This document shows positions 34,153 through 42,739 of a DNA stretch of 64,000 bases, in pieces. The first letter of the stretch is position 1. Every line of letters starts with the position of its first letter. This DNA is from a virus: IMG/VR virus record IMGVR_UViG_3300008117_008517, positions 62,001-126,000 of that record; one strand, given 5' to 3'. A program made the position numbers and the translations under genes. The notes beneath the pieces are model-generated. The model saw nothing but the letters and a program-made list of their open reading frames with translations. It ran no database searches and had not been told where the DNA came from.

Positions 34153-34176
34153 AAAAAGACCCCTACGGGTCTTTTT
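34153..34176. terminator. bidirectional Rho-independent terminator
   Basis: AAAAAGACCC/GGGTCTTTTT with loop CTAC, followed by more T. Shared by the plus-strand block ending at 34133 and the minus-strand gene ending at 34177. Confidence 0.9.
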
Positions 34177-34905
34177 TTATCCTAAAAGTTCATCTAATCT
34201 TTCGCCTCTAGAAGGTGTGATTTGAGAAGAAGATGCCAATTCTTGATTTCCGAATTCTATTACTTGTTGATTGAATGATATTATTTTAGATAATCTATAA
34301 AGTAATAATTCATCTTCAATTTTATACCTCTTTTCTAAGCTTTCAAATTGATCAGTATTCCTTCGTAGGTAAAGAATAGAGTCTATGATATAGTCACTTT
34401 TATCCCAATCAAGAGAAACTATCTGACCAGTCGAATACTTCATATTACAGATTTCGTTTCCTTCTTCATCAAACGCCCAGTAATTTGAAATTATTTCAAT
34501 TACATCTTTTAGAGTTTGAACAAAGTGGATACATGGAAGCACCGGAACATAATTAAAGTTGTATTTATAATTAATGTAATCTATTTTTTTTATTTGATGA
34601 ATATTTTTTTCTTGTAGTTGTTTAAGAGTTGAAATCTCTTTGCGAAGATTCATTTCTGACCTTTTACTACAATTTTGATTGCTGTGTTTTACAGTAAATC
34701 CCTCTTCTAGGAAATTATTAAGTAAAATTTCAAATCTGGATTCGTGATTTTTAGCAATAGAAAAAGAGAATCTATAGTTGATTTTCAAGGAACTAGGATT
34801 ATCAATATTGTATAATTGACCTGAAACTAAAGAATTAGAATAGGAAGAGTCTTTTATTTTTTCTTCCCAAAAAAGAATCTCACTTTTAGATAGAAACCTG
34901 CTCAT
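34177..34905 (-). CDS. hypothetical protein (242 aa)
   Basis: Unrecognised. Mixed alpha/beta, with a coiled-coil-like segment near residues 85-105. Overlaps the aminotransferase gene by 20 bases, so the two are co-expressed and may work in the same pathway. No membrane span. Confidence 0.65.
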   Translation of the reverse strand: MSRFLSKSEILFWEEKIKDSSYSNSLVSGQLYNIDNPSSLKINYRFSFSIAKNHESRFEILLNNFLEEGFTVKHSNQNCSKRSEMNLRKEISTLKQLQEKNIHQIKKIDYINYKYNFNYVPVLPCIHFVQTLKDVIEIISNYWAFDEEGNEICNMKYSTGQIVSLDWDKSDYIIDSILYLRRNTDQFESLEKRYKIEDELLLYRLSKIISFNQQVIEFGNQELASSSQITPSRGERLDELLG

Positions 34906-35998
34906 CGACTTTTATTTTATCAAAGTAATTAACAAAAGTTTCGTGTGGTACCGCAACCGAAATTCTTGATAACTCTGGATTTACAGTTCTATTCAAAGAG
35001 AATTTGGTAAGAGGCACCGATGATATCTGATTGACGAGTAAGATGTCAAAGTCAATTTTTATAATTGCAAAGGGACCAGTTGGTGTTGATGGATATTCAT
35101 CAAATAAAAATCCTCTCTCTTTTAAGTAACTAATATTCTTTTTAATACTGTCTTGAGTTTTTAATTTATAATTATCTAATGCCAATTTACCATCATCTGT
35201 TGTAAGTAGTCTAGTTATTATTTGCTGAGGTATTGTTGAAATGGAATTATACTTATATAAAGAACGAATCTTCATTGAGTTATACAATTCTTGATTTTTT
35301 GTTGCGATATATCCGACTCTGAGTCCTGATAAACCCATTGATTTAGAAAAAGATGAAATCACAATTACATTATCGTAAAATAATTCATGAATAGGATCAT
35401 CAATATCATTGAAAAGAAAGTAATATGGTAGGTCTAAAATAACTGTAATATTTTTTTCTTTTGAATAGTCTAAGAATTTTTTTAAGTCATAGAAATATGG
35501 TGACCATCCAGTTGGATTTGACGGAAAACATAACATAACTACTCCTGATGGTCCAAGTATCGGATCCAAAGCTTTGAAGTTGCCAATATTAAAATCATCA
35601 AACTCTTGAATATTTTTATTATGAATTTTAAGAATTTTATTCCAAGATCCCCAGTGATATTTCGGAACCCAGAAGTTTTCTTCTGAAAGTGAATTAATAA
35701 CTAAATCAAGTGTTGCCATTCCACCGGGAACAGTCATTACCCAGTGATCTTTCAAGTGAAATTTATCTTTAATTGCTTCTACTAATTTAGTATCACCATC
35801 ATTACCACCATATTGCTGAACAGATTTTTGATTATAGTCAAAGTCATTCATGAACGAATTTAAATCGATTAAATCTACATCCATTACTCCTCTGTGTAGT
35901 TTCAAGTAAGGTTTTCTAGTTTTCTTTTCTAGATTTTGACATCTTTCACCTATTTCAACAATTGACGAGTAAGTAACTGGGGAATGATTAATTTTCAT
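34886..35998 (-). CDS. PLP-dependent aminotransferase, class I/II (370 aa)
   Basis: Fold-type I PLP enzyme. Seen: NPTG at 161-164, the PLP-ring aspartate in VILDLPYY (Asp189, Tyr192), Schiff-base lysine in SSFSKSMGLSGLRVGY (Lys219), and the phosphate-binding arginine in the same block (Arg227). A C-terminal arginine for the substrate carboxylate is plausible in ELSRISV. Family members transfer amino groups between amino acids and keto acids; the substrate is not deducible. An intact amino-acid-metabolism enzyme is unusual in a phage. It lies in a three-gene minus block (242-aa protein, this gene, 105-aa protein) with overlaps of 20 and 4 bases. Confidence 0.85.
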   Translation of the reverse strand: MKINHSPVTYSSIVEIGERCQNLEKKTRKPYLKLHRGVMDVDLIDLNSFMNDFDYNQKSVQQYGGNDGDTKLVEAIKDKFHLKDHWVMTVPGGMATLDLVINSLSEENFWVPKYHWGSWNKILKIHNKNIQEFDDFNIGNFKALDPILGPSGVVMLCFPSNPTGWSPYFYDLKKFLDYSKEKNITVILDLPYYFLFNDIDDPIHELFYDNVIVISSFSKSMGLSGLRVGYIATKNQELYNSMKIRSLYKYNSISTIPQQIITRLLTTDDGKLALDNYKLKTQDSIKKNISYLKERGFLFDEYPSTPTGPFAIIKIDFDILLVNQISSVPLTKFSLNRTVNPELSRISVAVPHETFVNYFDKIKVDEQVSI

Positions 35999-36312
35999 AA
36001 TACTTCATTTAAAATTTTTCTGAATTCGTTTTCAATTTCACGAATTTTTCTTCTAGTAGACTTTATATCAAATTGCATTCGATAGAAGTTTACCTTATCT
36101 TCATCATCTTCATTGAGCAGAGATACTTTAAATTCAACATTTTTTTCTAACGACGTGATTTTATCTTTTAGAATCTCTTTAGTTAATTTAATGGGTCCTA
36201 ATTCAGAATTTACTATAAATTCTCCTGATTCATCGAACTCTACTTCACTATCTCTAGTAAGTACAGTTTTATCTAAAATAGTTAGATCTTGTGTAAGTTT
36301 ATATTTAGCCAT
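35995..36312 (-). CDS. hypothetical protein (105 aa)
   Basis: Unrecognised. An N-terminal beta-rich part (residues 1-45) is followed by charged helices ending in a coiled coil (RRKIREIENEFRK). Overlaps the aminotransferase start by four bases and leads that block. TATATA lies nine bases upstream. Confidence 0.65.
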   Translation of the reverse strand: MAKYKLTQDLTILDKTVLTRDSEVEFDESGEFIVNSELGPIKLTKEILKDKITSLEKNVEFKVSLLNEDDEDKVNFYRMQFDIKSTRRKIREIENEFRKILNEVL

Positions 36313-36321
36313 AGGATTTAA

Positions 36322-36327
36322 TATATA
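36322..36327 (-). promoter_or_regulatory. TATATA element, short-spaced
   Basis: TTTAATATATAGAATG lies nine bases before the minus-strand ATG at 36312. Confidence 0.35.
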
Positions 36328-36358
36328 GAATGTAGTTGAAAATAACTTTAAAGTTTAA

Positions 36359-37648
36359 ATGATAAAAAAGTATAACGATTTTATTCTTGAATCTAAAATT
36401 CCAAGTCTTATACTTGAAGGTGAATTTTCTGGTTCAATTAATTTCATTGAAAGATTAAGAAAAATATCCAAGACTAGTAAAGTAGCTGGTGAACTTCATA
36501 GACTTTTTGGATTTGAATTAGAGGTGGATAAAGATCTATCACAAAACTATATTGATGTGACTGATAAGGATGACACTGTTACTTTCATTTCCGACCAGAG
36601 AGTTTCGAGACTTCCACTAGATAGTTCACCATATATGTCATCTAGTAGAAGTGAAATAAAAGTCGGAAGATTTGCAAGAGCTATTCTCACTGACCCTGAA
36701 ATAAAAAAACAAATAGGGTTCACTGCGACATTTACAGATAAGGATTTTGAAGATTTTGTAAACTTATATAAGGCTGGTAATACTCAAGTTAAAAACGAGT
36801 TTAAGCTAGTCAATAGTTCTAAAATTTCAAGATATTATTACGAAGATACTTACGCTTATCAAAAAGGCGATCTCGGTAACTCTTGTATGAAATATGAGAG
36901 TTGCCAAGACTATTTCGGAATATATGAAGAAAATAGTGATGTTTGTAGTCTTTTAGTTTATCTTGATTCTGCTGGTTATGTACTTGGAAGAGCACTTGTT
37001 TGGAGTGTTTCAAAATCCCCTTGTAGTGCTAAAAAATTTATGGACAGAATTTATACAGCAAGTGATAGTGATAGATATAAGTTTATAGAGTGGGCAAATG
37101 AAAATGATTGTATGTACAAGTACAAAAATAGTTCTGACGAGACAGAAGGACTTTTTTTTAAATATAAAGGTGAAATTTTTCTTGGTGAGGTAGTTGTAAA
37201 TTTGAAAAAAGTTAATTTTGATGAATATCCATACGTAGATACTTTAAGATATCTAAACAAAAAAGACAAGACTCTTAGTAATGTCGGTTCAAAAAAAGTT
37301 AAAATTCTCAATGATACTGGAGGAGGATGGGATCATTGTTGGCATTGTGATGAATCTGGAGTTGATGAAGGAGAATGTCAGGTATGTGATGGTGGTGGAA
37401 CAGTCAATTGTAAAAAATGCGGAGGTACTGGAACTCATGAGGATAAAAAGTGTAAAAAATGTGATGGTGAGGGATGGAGAGATTGTAAAGAATGTGACGG
37501 TAGTGGTAGTGTAAAGATACCTTGTCCTGAATGCGCTGGATCGTACAGATCATCTCTTGAATCTGGTAGTTTTCCTTCAGAGTTAAAAGATTTAGTTAAA
37601 TCAGAACTAGAGAGAATGAAACTCGAAAACTCTTATCGACCTAAATAG
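36359..37648 (+). CDS. paralogue of the 626-aa repeat protein with DnaJ-type zinc region (429 aa)
   Basis: N-terminus MIKKYNDFILES has an I-L-E site at residues 9-11, typical of the recurring head-targeting-like peptide. Residues 165-245 share the core LGNSCMKYESCQDYFGIYEE, then SDVCSLLV and GRALVW, then DRIYTASDSD, with the protein at 22529. Instead of the repeats of that protein, residues 320-395 hold a cysteine-rich region of CxxCxGxG type: CWHCDESG, CQVCDGGG, CKKCGGTG, CKKCDGEG, CKECDGSG and CPEC. That is the zinc-binding architecture of DnaJ, but no J domain is present. So two paralogues have exchanged C-terminal modules. The 3' end overlaps the convergent gene by 16 bases. Confidence 0.75.
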   Translation: MIKKYNDFILESKIPSLILEGEFSGSINFIERLRKISKTSKVAGELHRLFGFELEVDKDLSQNYIDVTDKDDTVTFISDQRVSRLPLDSSPYMSSSRSEIKVGRFARAILTDPEIKKQIGFTATFTDKDFEDFVNLYKAGNTQVKNEFKLVNSSKISRYYYEDTYAYQKGDLGNSCMKYESCQDYFGIYEENSDVCSLLVYLDSAGYVLGRALVWSVSKSPCSAKKFMDRIYTASDSDRYKFIEWANENDCMYKYKNSSDETEGLFFKYKGEIFLGEVVVNLKKVNFDEYPYVDTLRYLNKKDKTLSNVGSKKVKILNDTGGGWDHCWHCDESGVDEGECQVCDGGGTVNCKKCGGTGTHEDKKCKKCDGEGWRDCKECDGSGSVKIPCPECAGSYRSSLESGSFPSELKDLVKSELERMKLENSYRPK

Positions 37649-38124
37649 TTGAAAAGTTCGATTATATTCTTAATTGTAAACTGTAGACTTTCTAGATTCT
37701 TATTTGTTTGTCTTAAAAACTCAATATAATTTTCAATTAATTCAACATTCCTTTGTTCTTCAGAGACGTGAGCTTCTATTAGAAGAGTTTTCTCTCCCAT
37801 ATTTGTTTTGATTCCAAAAGAAGTAGCATACCACACAAACTTATCTTGTTTGATTCTTTTAAGTTTTACATCTTGCTTGCTTCTTTTATCCAGGAATACA
37901 GATATTTGTTCATTTAAAGATTGTCTGTAAGTAAGACAAAGTGACTGTGTATCAAGAATTTGTTGCGAAGTTTTTGCAGTTATTTCAAACTTTAACACTT
38001 CGAATAGTGGTGTAATTAACTTGGACCACTCTTCTCTTTTAGTATTAAAAAAGTCTTCAAGGCGATCATTAGTATCTTTGAGTCTAGAAATTTTATCTAA
38101 TTCTTCTTGAGAATAAATGTTCAA
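37633..38124 (-). CDS. helical protein, possible UvsY-like recombination mediator (163 aa)
   Basis: Almost entirely helical. Length and layout (two long charged helices, an aromatic KFVWYATSFGIKTN stretch near 100-113, then a final hydrophobic helix IKNIIELFNYLGR) resemble T4 UvsY (137 aa), which loads UvsX onto ssDNA. The resemblance is of pattern only, and the UvsX gene is 6 kb away. Treat as hypothetical unless a profile search agrees. Start is TTG at 38124; no ATG is well placed. Confidence 0.55.
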   Translation of the reverse strand: MNIYSQEELDKISRLKDTNDRLEDFFNTKREEWSKLITPLFEVLKFEITAKTSQQILDTQSLCLTYRQSLNEQISVFLDKRSKQDVKLKRIKQDKFVWYATSFGIKTNMGEKTLLIEAHVSEEQRNVELIENYIEFLRQTNKNLESLQFTIKNIIELFNYLGR

Positions 38125-38175
38125 CTGTTAAAAAATTATTTTTTATTTATAGTAGGAAAAAGACAAGGAGTTAGA

Positions 38176-38181
38176 TATATA
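38176..38181 (+). promoter_or_regulatory. TATATA element
   Basis: TTAGATATATAAG lies 20 bases before the endolysin ATG at 38202. Confidence 0.4.
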
Positions 38182-38201
38182 AGTTAAAATTTAATAATTT
38201 T

Positions 38202-38621
38202 ATGGTTACATCGAGTCAATGTCAGAAAAAATATGGAACACCTTCTAAAGATAATAGTTGTATGACACTTTGGGATGTTCCTTCAGCTTTAGAGATTGGA
38301 GTTATCCCAAAAAAAATCTATATGAATAAAGATATGGTTGATCCCCTTAAAAAGGCTTTCGGTAATCTTATTAGTCGTGGATTTGTTGAAGAATTGAAAA
38401 CTTGGGATGGTTGTTTTAACATAAGAAAGAAAAGAGGTGGTACGACCATGAGCCTACATTCCTGGGCCATTGCAGTAGATGTTAACGCTTTTGAGAATGG
38501 TTTTGGAAAAGAACCAAAATTGAGTTCGGGATTTGTAAAATGTTTTACCGATGCCGGTTTTGATTGGGGAGGTACTTGGAAAAAGAAAGATGGTATGCAC
38601 TTTCAATTATCAAAAATCTAA
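38202..38621 (+). CDS. M15-type peptidase, probable endolysin (139 aa)
   Basis: Peptidoglycan peptidase of the D-Ala-D-Ala carboxypeptidase/endopeptidase family (M15). Seen: LHSWAIAVDVN with zinc ligands His86 and Asp93, and GMHFQ with His133 at the C-terminus, preceded by FDWGGTW. Length matches the single-domain M15C endolysins (about 130-150 aa). No signal peptide, so it would need a holin for release; a holin-like gene is at 44076. The gene ends one base before the convergent PPK2 gene. Confidence 0.85.
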   Translation: MVTSSQCQKKYGTPSKDNSCMTLWDVPSALEIGVIPKKIYMNKDMVDPLKKAFGNLISRGFVEELKTWDGCFNIRKKRGGTTMSLHSWAIAVDVNAFENGFGKEPKLSSGFVKCFTDAGFDWGGTWKKKDGMHFQLSKI

Positions 38622-38622
38622 A

Positions 38623-39774
38623 TTACTTGAGAACATTGACAACTTCAGTGAAGTATTTACACACATCTTCATTTTTTCCATCATAGTCGAATACACTCAA
38701 AACGTATCTCATAGCATTCAATCTGCCTATCTTCTTATCATTTGAGTTTATTATTACCCAAGGAACTCTTGAAGTAGATGTCTTGTTAAACATCTGATTT
38801 TTATATTTAGTGATGATGTCCCACTTATCAATTACCTTAGCGTCATTTGGAGAAAATTTCCAATATTTTAAAGGCGAAGTTTGTCTAAGTTGAAATCTTA
38901 GTTCTTGTTTTTCTCTTGTGATTGAAAACCATAACTTTATTACTGTTACTCCACTTTTATAAAGCTTATCTTCCCAAGAATTAACACCTTCCATAAAATC
39001 CATATATTGCTCTTCTGTGCAATAACCCATAGCTGGTTCAACAACCGCTCTATTGTACCAAGATCTATCGAAAAAAACTATCTCACCAGGTTTTGGCAAA
39101 TATTTTTCATATCTTCCAAACCAGTTTTGTCTTTCTTCGTCTGTTGGTACACCAAGAGCCACAACTCTGTAGTATTTTGGATTTAAATATTCAGTGAATC
39201 TTTTAATTGTAGAACCTTTTCCTGCTGAATCTCTGCCTTCAAACACTATAGCAACTCTCTCTCCACTTTTAACAATCCACTCTTGTAGTTTTAACAATTC
39301 AACTTGAATATCATACTTTTCTTCTTCATATTTTCTTTTTGTTAATATTGAAGATTCTCCTTCTATTTTATCAAATTTATCTTCTTCACTCTCAACTGGC
39401 TGACCTTCTTCGAATCTATTATCTAGACTGTAGTAGTAATCTCTAAACTCTTCTTTTACTTTCCTTTTAGTGTTTCTCTTTTTAAGATCTAAAATTTGTG
39501 ATATTTTTCTTAAAAATGAATCTATGTTAAATTGATCAACAACATCTTTTCCTAATTCGGAATTTAATTGTGACAATATTTGAGAAATGTTTATATTATC
39601 AAATTTTTTATACTCAATTTTATTTGTCTTTATATTATATTCTATATTATCAAGAATAGAAGATCTATACTCATCAAGATTTTTCTTAACTTTATCAATT
39701 AGATTTGAAAACTCTTCTTTAGATAATTTACCTATATTAAGTTCTTCGTTTATAAAATTTATGAATTTCAACAT
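38623..39774 (-). CDS. ppk2: polyphosphate kinase 2 with capsid-targeting-like N-terminus (383 aa)
   Basis: PPK2 family: transfers phosphate between polyphosphate and nucleotides (NDP or NMP to NTP). Seen: Walker A FEGRDSAGKGSTIKRF at 178-193, Walker B FFDRSWYNR at 234-242, and lid-region VVEPAMGYCTEEQ and QRFQLR-like arginines (ELRFQLRQ). The catalytic domain (about 150-383) is complete. A 145-residue N-terminal extension precedes it and starts MLKFINFINEEL, with I-N-E at residues 8-10 as a possible head-protease site. If processed and packaged, the enzyme could be injected to regenerate nucleotides from host polyphosphate early in infection; this is inference. TATATA lies 23 bases upstream. 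Confidence 0.9.
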   Translation of the reverse strand: MLKFINFINEELNIGKLSKEEFSNLIDKVKKNLDEYRSSILDNIEYNIKTNKIEYKKFDNINISQILSQLNSELGKDVVDQFNIDSFLRKISQILDLKKRNTKRKVKEEFRDYYYSLDNRFEEGQPVESEEDKFDKIEGESSILTKRKYEEEKYDIQVELLKLQEWIVKSGERVAIVFEGRDSAGKGSTIKRFTEYLNPKYYRVVALGVPTDEERQNWFGRYEKYLPKPGEIVFFDRSWYNRAVVEPAMGYCTEEQYMDFMEGVNSWEDKLYKSGVTVIKLWFSITREKQELRFQLRQTSPLKYWKFSPNDAKVIDKWDIITKYKNQMFNKTSTSRVPWVIINSNDKKIGRLNAMRYVLSVFDYDGKNEDVCKYFTEVVNVLK

Positions 39775-39797
39775 ATGCTATTTTATTTTAGACAATT

Positions 39798-39803
39798 TAT
39801 ATA
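39798..39803 (-). promoter_or_regulatory. TATATA element
   Basis: AATTTATATATTAAATC lies 23 bases before the PPK2 start. Confidence 0.4.
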
Positions 39804-40709
39804 TTAAATCTTCTTATCAAAAATATACAAGTCATAAATAGCATTTCCTTTTACGGTTTTAATGCTTTTTAAAACTTGACCTGTTGTAGAGTCAAGGACT
39901 TTAAATACTCCTAAGTTAACTCCTTTATCATCTAACACTTTGACAGTATTTCCAGGTTCACCTAACGCTCCTAAAATAGCCAAATATTTATTCCCATAAA
40001 TACTTTTTAAGAAAGATATTCTTACATTTTCAACATTCTTCAAATTGTTTACATAAGCATTATCAAGAGGGCTATTTAAATCCAATTTTGATGATGTGTC
40101 TTTTACTCTTATTGTAACAAACTTTCTCTCATCTTGACTAAGTGTAACTTCTTCTCTATTTTGAATGACGTTTTGTTTAACTAAATTTTGTTGGTTTCTT
40201 CTAATCGCATTAAAATCTGCTTTAACAATTATCCCGCCTCTCATTCCTTTATCATTCATATTATACCCATTAGGTGGAAGTCTATAGAATGAACCAGTAA
40301 ACGTCATAGATAAGATTCTATCACTTCTAAAAAGTCTCCAAATTTTATTTATATGTCTGTTTTTAGATACAGACCACCCATTAAGGTGCCACCCTCTTAA
40401 AAGTGGTTTACCTTTAGAAGAACGTCCGAGTACCATTGGATAAATAACACGTTCATGTCCTGCAAAATGCTTATCTTTCTCACCTTTGTAGTTTATCAAA
40501 AATATCATTCCATATTGAATGGCTTTAATCATTAACTTTTCATCGTACTTTATTGGTTCATTAATTGGTACGTTTTGAAAGTCTTTAATATTTTTGAGTG
40601 AGAAACGAGGAATAAATTCCCTATCTTCTTTTAAATCATTATAGGATTCTTTTACAATAAATTCTACATTTTTAGTATTAAAGTAAGATTTTGATTGTGA
40701 AATATTCAT
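39804..40709 (-). CDS. hypothetical protein with WYL-like beta region (301 aa)
   Basis: Residues 70-150 (INYKGEKDKHFAGHERVIYP, then GRSSKGKPLLRGWHL and IWRLFRSDRIL) resemble the small SH3-like WYL fold that senses nucleotides or ssDNA ends, but the match is by pattern only. The C-terminal third (from about 215) is beta-rich and ends in YDLYIFDKKI. No DNA-binding HTH is visible. TATATATA is four bases before the ATG. Confidence 0.6.
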   Translation of the reverse strand: MNISQSKSYFNTKNVEFIVKESYNDLKEDREFIPRFSLKNIKDFQNVPINEPIKYDEKLMIKAIQYGMIFLINYKGEKDKHFAGHERVIYPMVLGRSSKGKPLLRGWHLNGWSVSKNRHINKIWRLFRSDRILSMTFTGSFYRLPPNGYNMNDKGMRGGIIVKADFNAIRRNQQNLVKQNVIQNREEVTLSQDERKFVTIRVKDTSSKLDLNSPLDNAYVNNLKNVENVRISFLKSIYGNKYLAILGALGEPGNTVKVLDDKGVNLGVFKVLDSTTGQVLKSIKTVKGNAIYDLYIFDKKI

Positions 40710-40713
40710 AGTC

Positions 40714-40721
40714 TATATATA
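40714..40721 (-). promoter_or_regulatory. TATATATA element, short-spaced
   Basis: GTCTATATATAAAAA lies four bases before the ATG at 40709. Confidence 0.35.
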
Positions 40722-40724
40722 AAA

Positions 40725-40757
40725 AAACAAAACCCAACCTAAAGTTGGGTTTTGTTT
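40725..40757 (-). terminator. strong Rho-independent terminator
   Basis: Fourteen-base stem AAACAAAACCCAAC/GTTGGGTTTTGTTT with loop CTAAA. It lies just past the stop of the metalloprotease gene. On the minus strand the T run continues. Confidence 0.88.
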
Positions 40758-40772
40758 CAATATGTTTTATTT

Positions 40773-42692
40773 TTATTCTTTTACAAACTTAATTGTTTTA
40801 AATGATTCTCTATCAAAAACAGAAAGGATGTAGTATCCTTTTTCACAATTTTGTAAGTTCATTTCTACAAAATTTTTCCCAACTTTCGCTTGGAAATTAG
40901 TTTTCTGAACAATCCTGCCAGTAGCATCAGTAATAGTAATGTCATAATATGATTCATTTTTTGATTCGAAGTTTACATTAAGAAGTTCTTTTGCTGGGTT
41001 TGGGAACACAGAAATTGATTCTAATTTTTCTCTATCGATTGATACTATTTCAGAAGTACTTTCCGACTCTCTGAATGTTGCTGAACTTGTCGATGCTAAT
41101 AAATTATAGCAAAGTGTGGAGTTAAAAGCTCCTGCATACCCAAAAACGTATACCTTGTAAGTTCCTACTGGGCCATTATTATAAATGATTAGTTCTGAAG
41201 TTGTGCCACTGTTTAAGGAAGATCCGACTTGAACATTTGAAGGGTTGTAAAGTCTTACATCATAATCAGCTGGTAAATTACTAAGATTTATTTTTACATT
41301 TCTATTTGTTGTCGTTGTGGTGAATTTGAAATAGTCTTTATCAGTGCTGGTTGAAATTCTTGCAGTAATTGTTGTATTTACTGGTATAGTTTTAGCAGTG
41401 TTTAGACTATTATTCGACTCATAAGTATCTGTACAACTAGTTGACTGAGAAAGAGTTGTAAAACTCGATTGAGTTGAGTAATTACTTGTTGTAGTTCCAC
41501 AAACTGACTGAACTTGGAAATTATAAGTTGTGTTAGTGGTGAGACCTGTCAGTGAAACTGAAGTTGAAGTCGTGTTCACAGTAGTCCAAGTACTAGATGT
41601 GGAAAGCTTCCACTGTAGATTATAAGAACTTACTCCCGCAATAGATGACCAAGATATAGTCGCAGTATTAGTTGTTACGATTGATGAAGAAACTCCCGAA
41701 GGAACTGAACAGGTTGTTGTATTCGGAGCAGAACATCCAAGAGATGTCAAAAGAGAAGATCTTGCGCCTCCAGATGTAAAAAGAGCTTGACTTCTTACCG
41801 CCTGACCATTTGAGAACATATACATACATGCGTCATCTGTATAATCCATAAAATTCATTGTCATTTCAACAGGAGATCCAGTACAAGTTGAAAGATGTGG
41901 ATATGTTGGACACCCATAATTTGCAGTATTATGAGTTGGTGTATCAGACACTAAGTCACTTCCACAGTTAGCATCTCCCCATATGTGTCTGAGATTTAAC
42001 CAGTGACCCACTTCGTGTGTTGCTGTTCTTCCAAGTCCAAATGCTCCTCCAGAAGGATTTGAAACACTACCAACACAAGATGAAGTAAGTACAACTCCAT
42101 CAGTTGCAACAGTTCCACCTGGAAATTGAGCGTATCCTAAAACACCACCACTAAGATTACAAACCCAAATGTTTAAATAACTTGAACTAGGCCAAGCATC
42201 AAGACCTCCTTGAGCAAAATACTTAACAGTATTATTAGTTGAAAAGGATGTTGCTGTTGTTTGTCTTCTTTGAATTCCTGTTGTTGGATTTCCATTCGGA
42301 TCTCTTGTCGCGAGACAAAATTGTATATCCATGTTTCCTGTTGGTTGAAAGACAGAAGGAGTACTAGAATTATCACTGTTTAATTTAGAAAAATCTAAAT
42401 TTAATTGACTTAACTGTGAGTTTATTTTAGAGTCACTTATATTTTGTGAAGTAGTATTGTAAACTATGTGAAAAACTACTGGTATTGTTACAATTGCTCT
42501 TGATGAGCCATCATAGTTTCTAATAAAATCATTTGTAAATTGTTCAATCTGTTCTTGATTGATTTGATAGTTTGGATCAATCAATAATTGACTCTGATGA
42601 TATTCATCTTGACCACAAATCCGTTGTGAATATGATTCACTAAATAAAAATAGTGAAACACCTAATAATAGAAAATTAATAAACTTTTTCAT
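40773..42692 (-). CDS. secreted M43 metalloprotease with T9SS sorting domain (639 aa)
   Basis: Pappalysin/cytophagalysin-type zinc protease. Seen: signal peptide MKKFINFLLLGVSLFLFS with cleavage near SYSQ at 20-23; zinc motif HEVGHWLNLRH at 226-236; Met-turn MNFMDYTDD near 279-287; a fibronectin III-like domain about 325-415; a PPC-like beta domain about 420-530; and a T9SS type A sorting domain about 560-639 (SISVFPNPAKELLNV, then GYYILSVFD). So it should be exported and displayed or released by the host type IX system. The ATG at 42692 is chosen because it starts the signal peptide and a TATATAT element lies 15 bases upstream; an in-frame upstream start at 42740 would fall within a terminator stem. 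A whole host-style secreted protease in a phage suggests recent acquisition from Bacteroidota. Confidence 0.92.
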   Translation of the reverse strand: MKKFINFLLLGVSLFLFSESYSQRICGQDEYHQSQLLIDPNYQINQEQIEQFTNDFIRNYDGSSRAIVTIPVVFHIVYNTTSQNISDSKINSQLSQLNLDFSKLNSDNSSTPSVFQPTGNMDIQFCLATRDPNGNPTTGIQRRQTTATSFSTNNTVKYFAQGGLDAWPSSSYLNIWVCNLSGGVLGYAQFPGGTVATDGVVLTSSCVGSVSNPSGGAFGLGRTATHEVGHWLNLRHIWGDANCGSDLVSDTPTHNTANYGCPTYPHLSTCTGSPVEMTMNFMDYTDDACMYMFSNGQAVRSQALFTSGGARSSLLTSLGCSAPNTTTCSVPSGVSSSIVTTNTATISWSSIAGVSSYNLQWKLSTSSTWTTVNTTSTSVSLTGLTTNTTYNFQVQSVCGTTTSNYSTQSSFTTLSQSTSCTDTYESNNSLNTAKTIPVNTTITARISTSTDKDYFKFTTTTTNRNVKINLSNLPADYDVRLYNPSNVQVGSSLNSGTTSELIIYNNGPVGTYKVYVFGYAGAFNSTLCYNLLASTSSATFRESESTSEIVSIDREKLESISVFPNPAKELLNVNFESKNESYYDITITDATGRIVQKTNFQAKVGKNFVEMNLQNCEKGYYILSVFDRESFKTIKFVKE

Positions 42693-42707
42693 CGAATTTT
42701 TTATTTT

Positions 42708-42714
42708 TATATAT
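42708..42714 (-). promoter_or_regulatory. TATATAT element
   Basis: AAAGATATATAAAAA on the minus strand, 15 bases before the metalloprotease ATG and right after the terminator of the lipoprotein gene. Confidence 0.45.
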
Positions 42715-42739
42715 CTTTTTTTGACTCTTTTAAAAAACA

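Noticed and set aside
36359-37648. DnaJ chaperone
   Set aside because: The CxxCxGxG region is present but there is no J domain or HPD motif; the rest is related to the protein at 22529.
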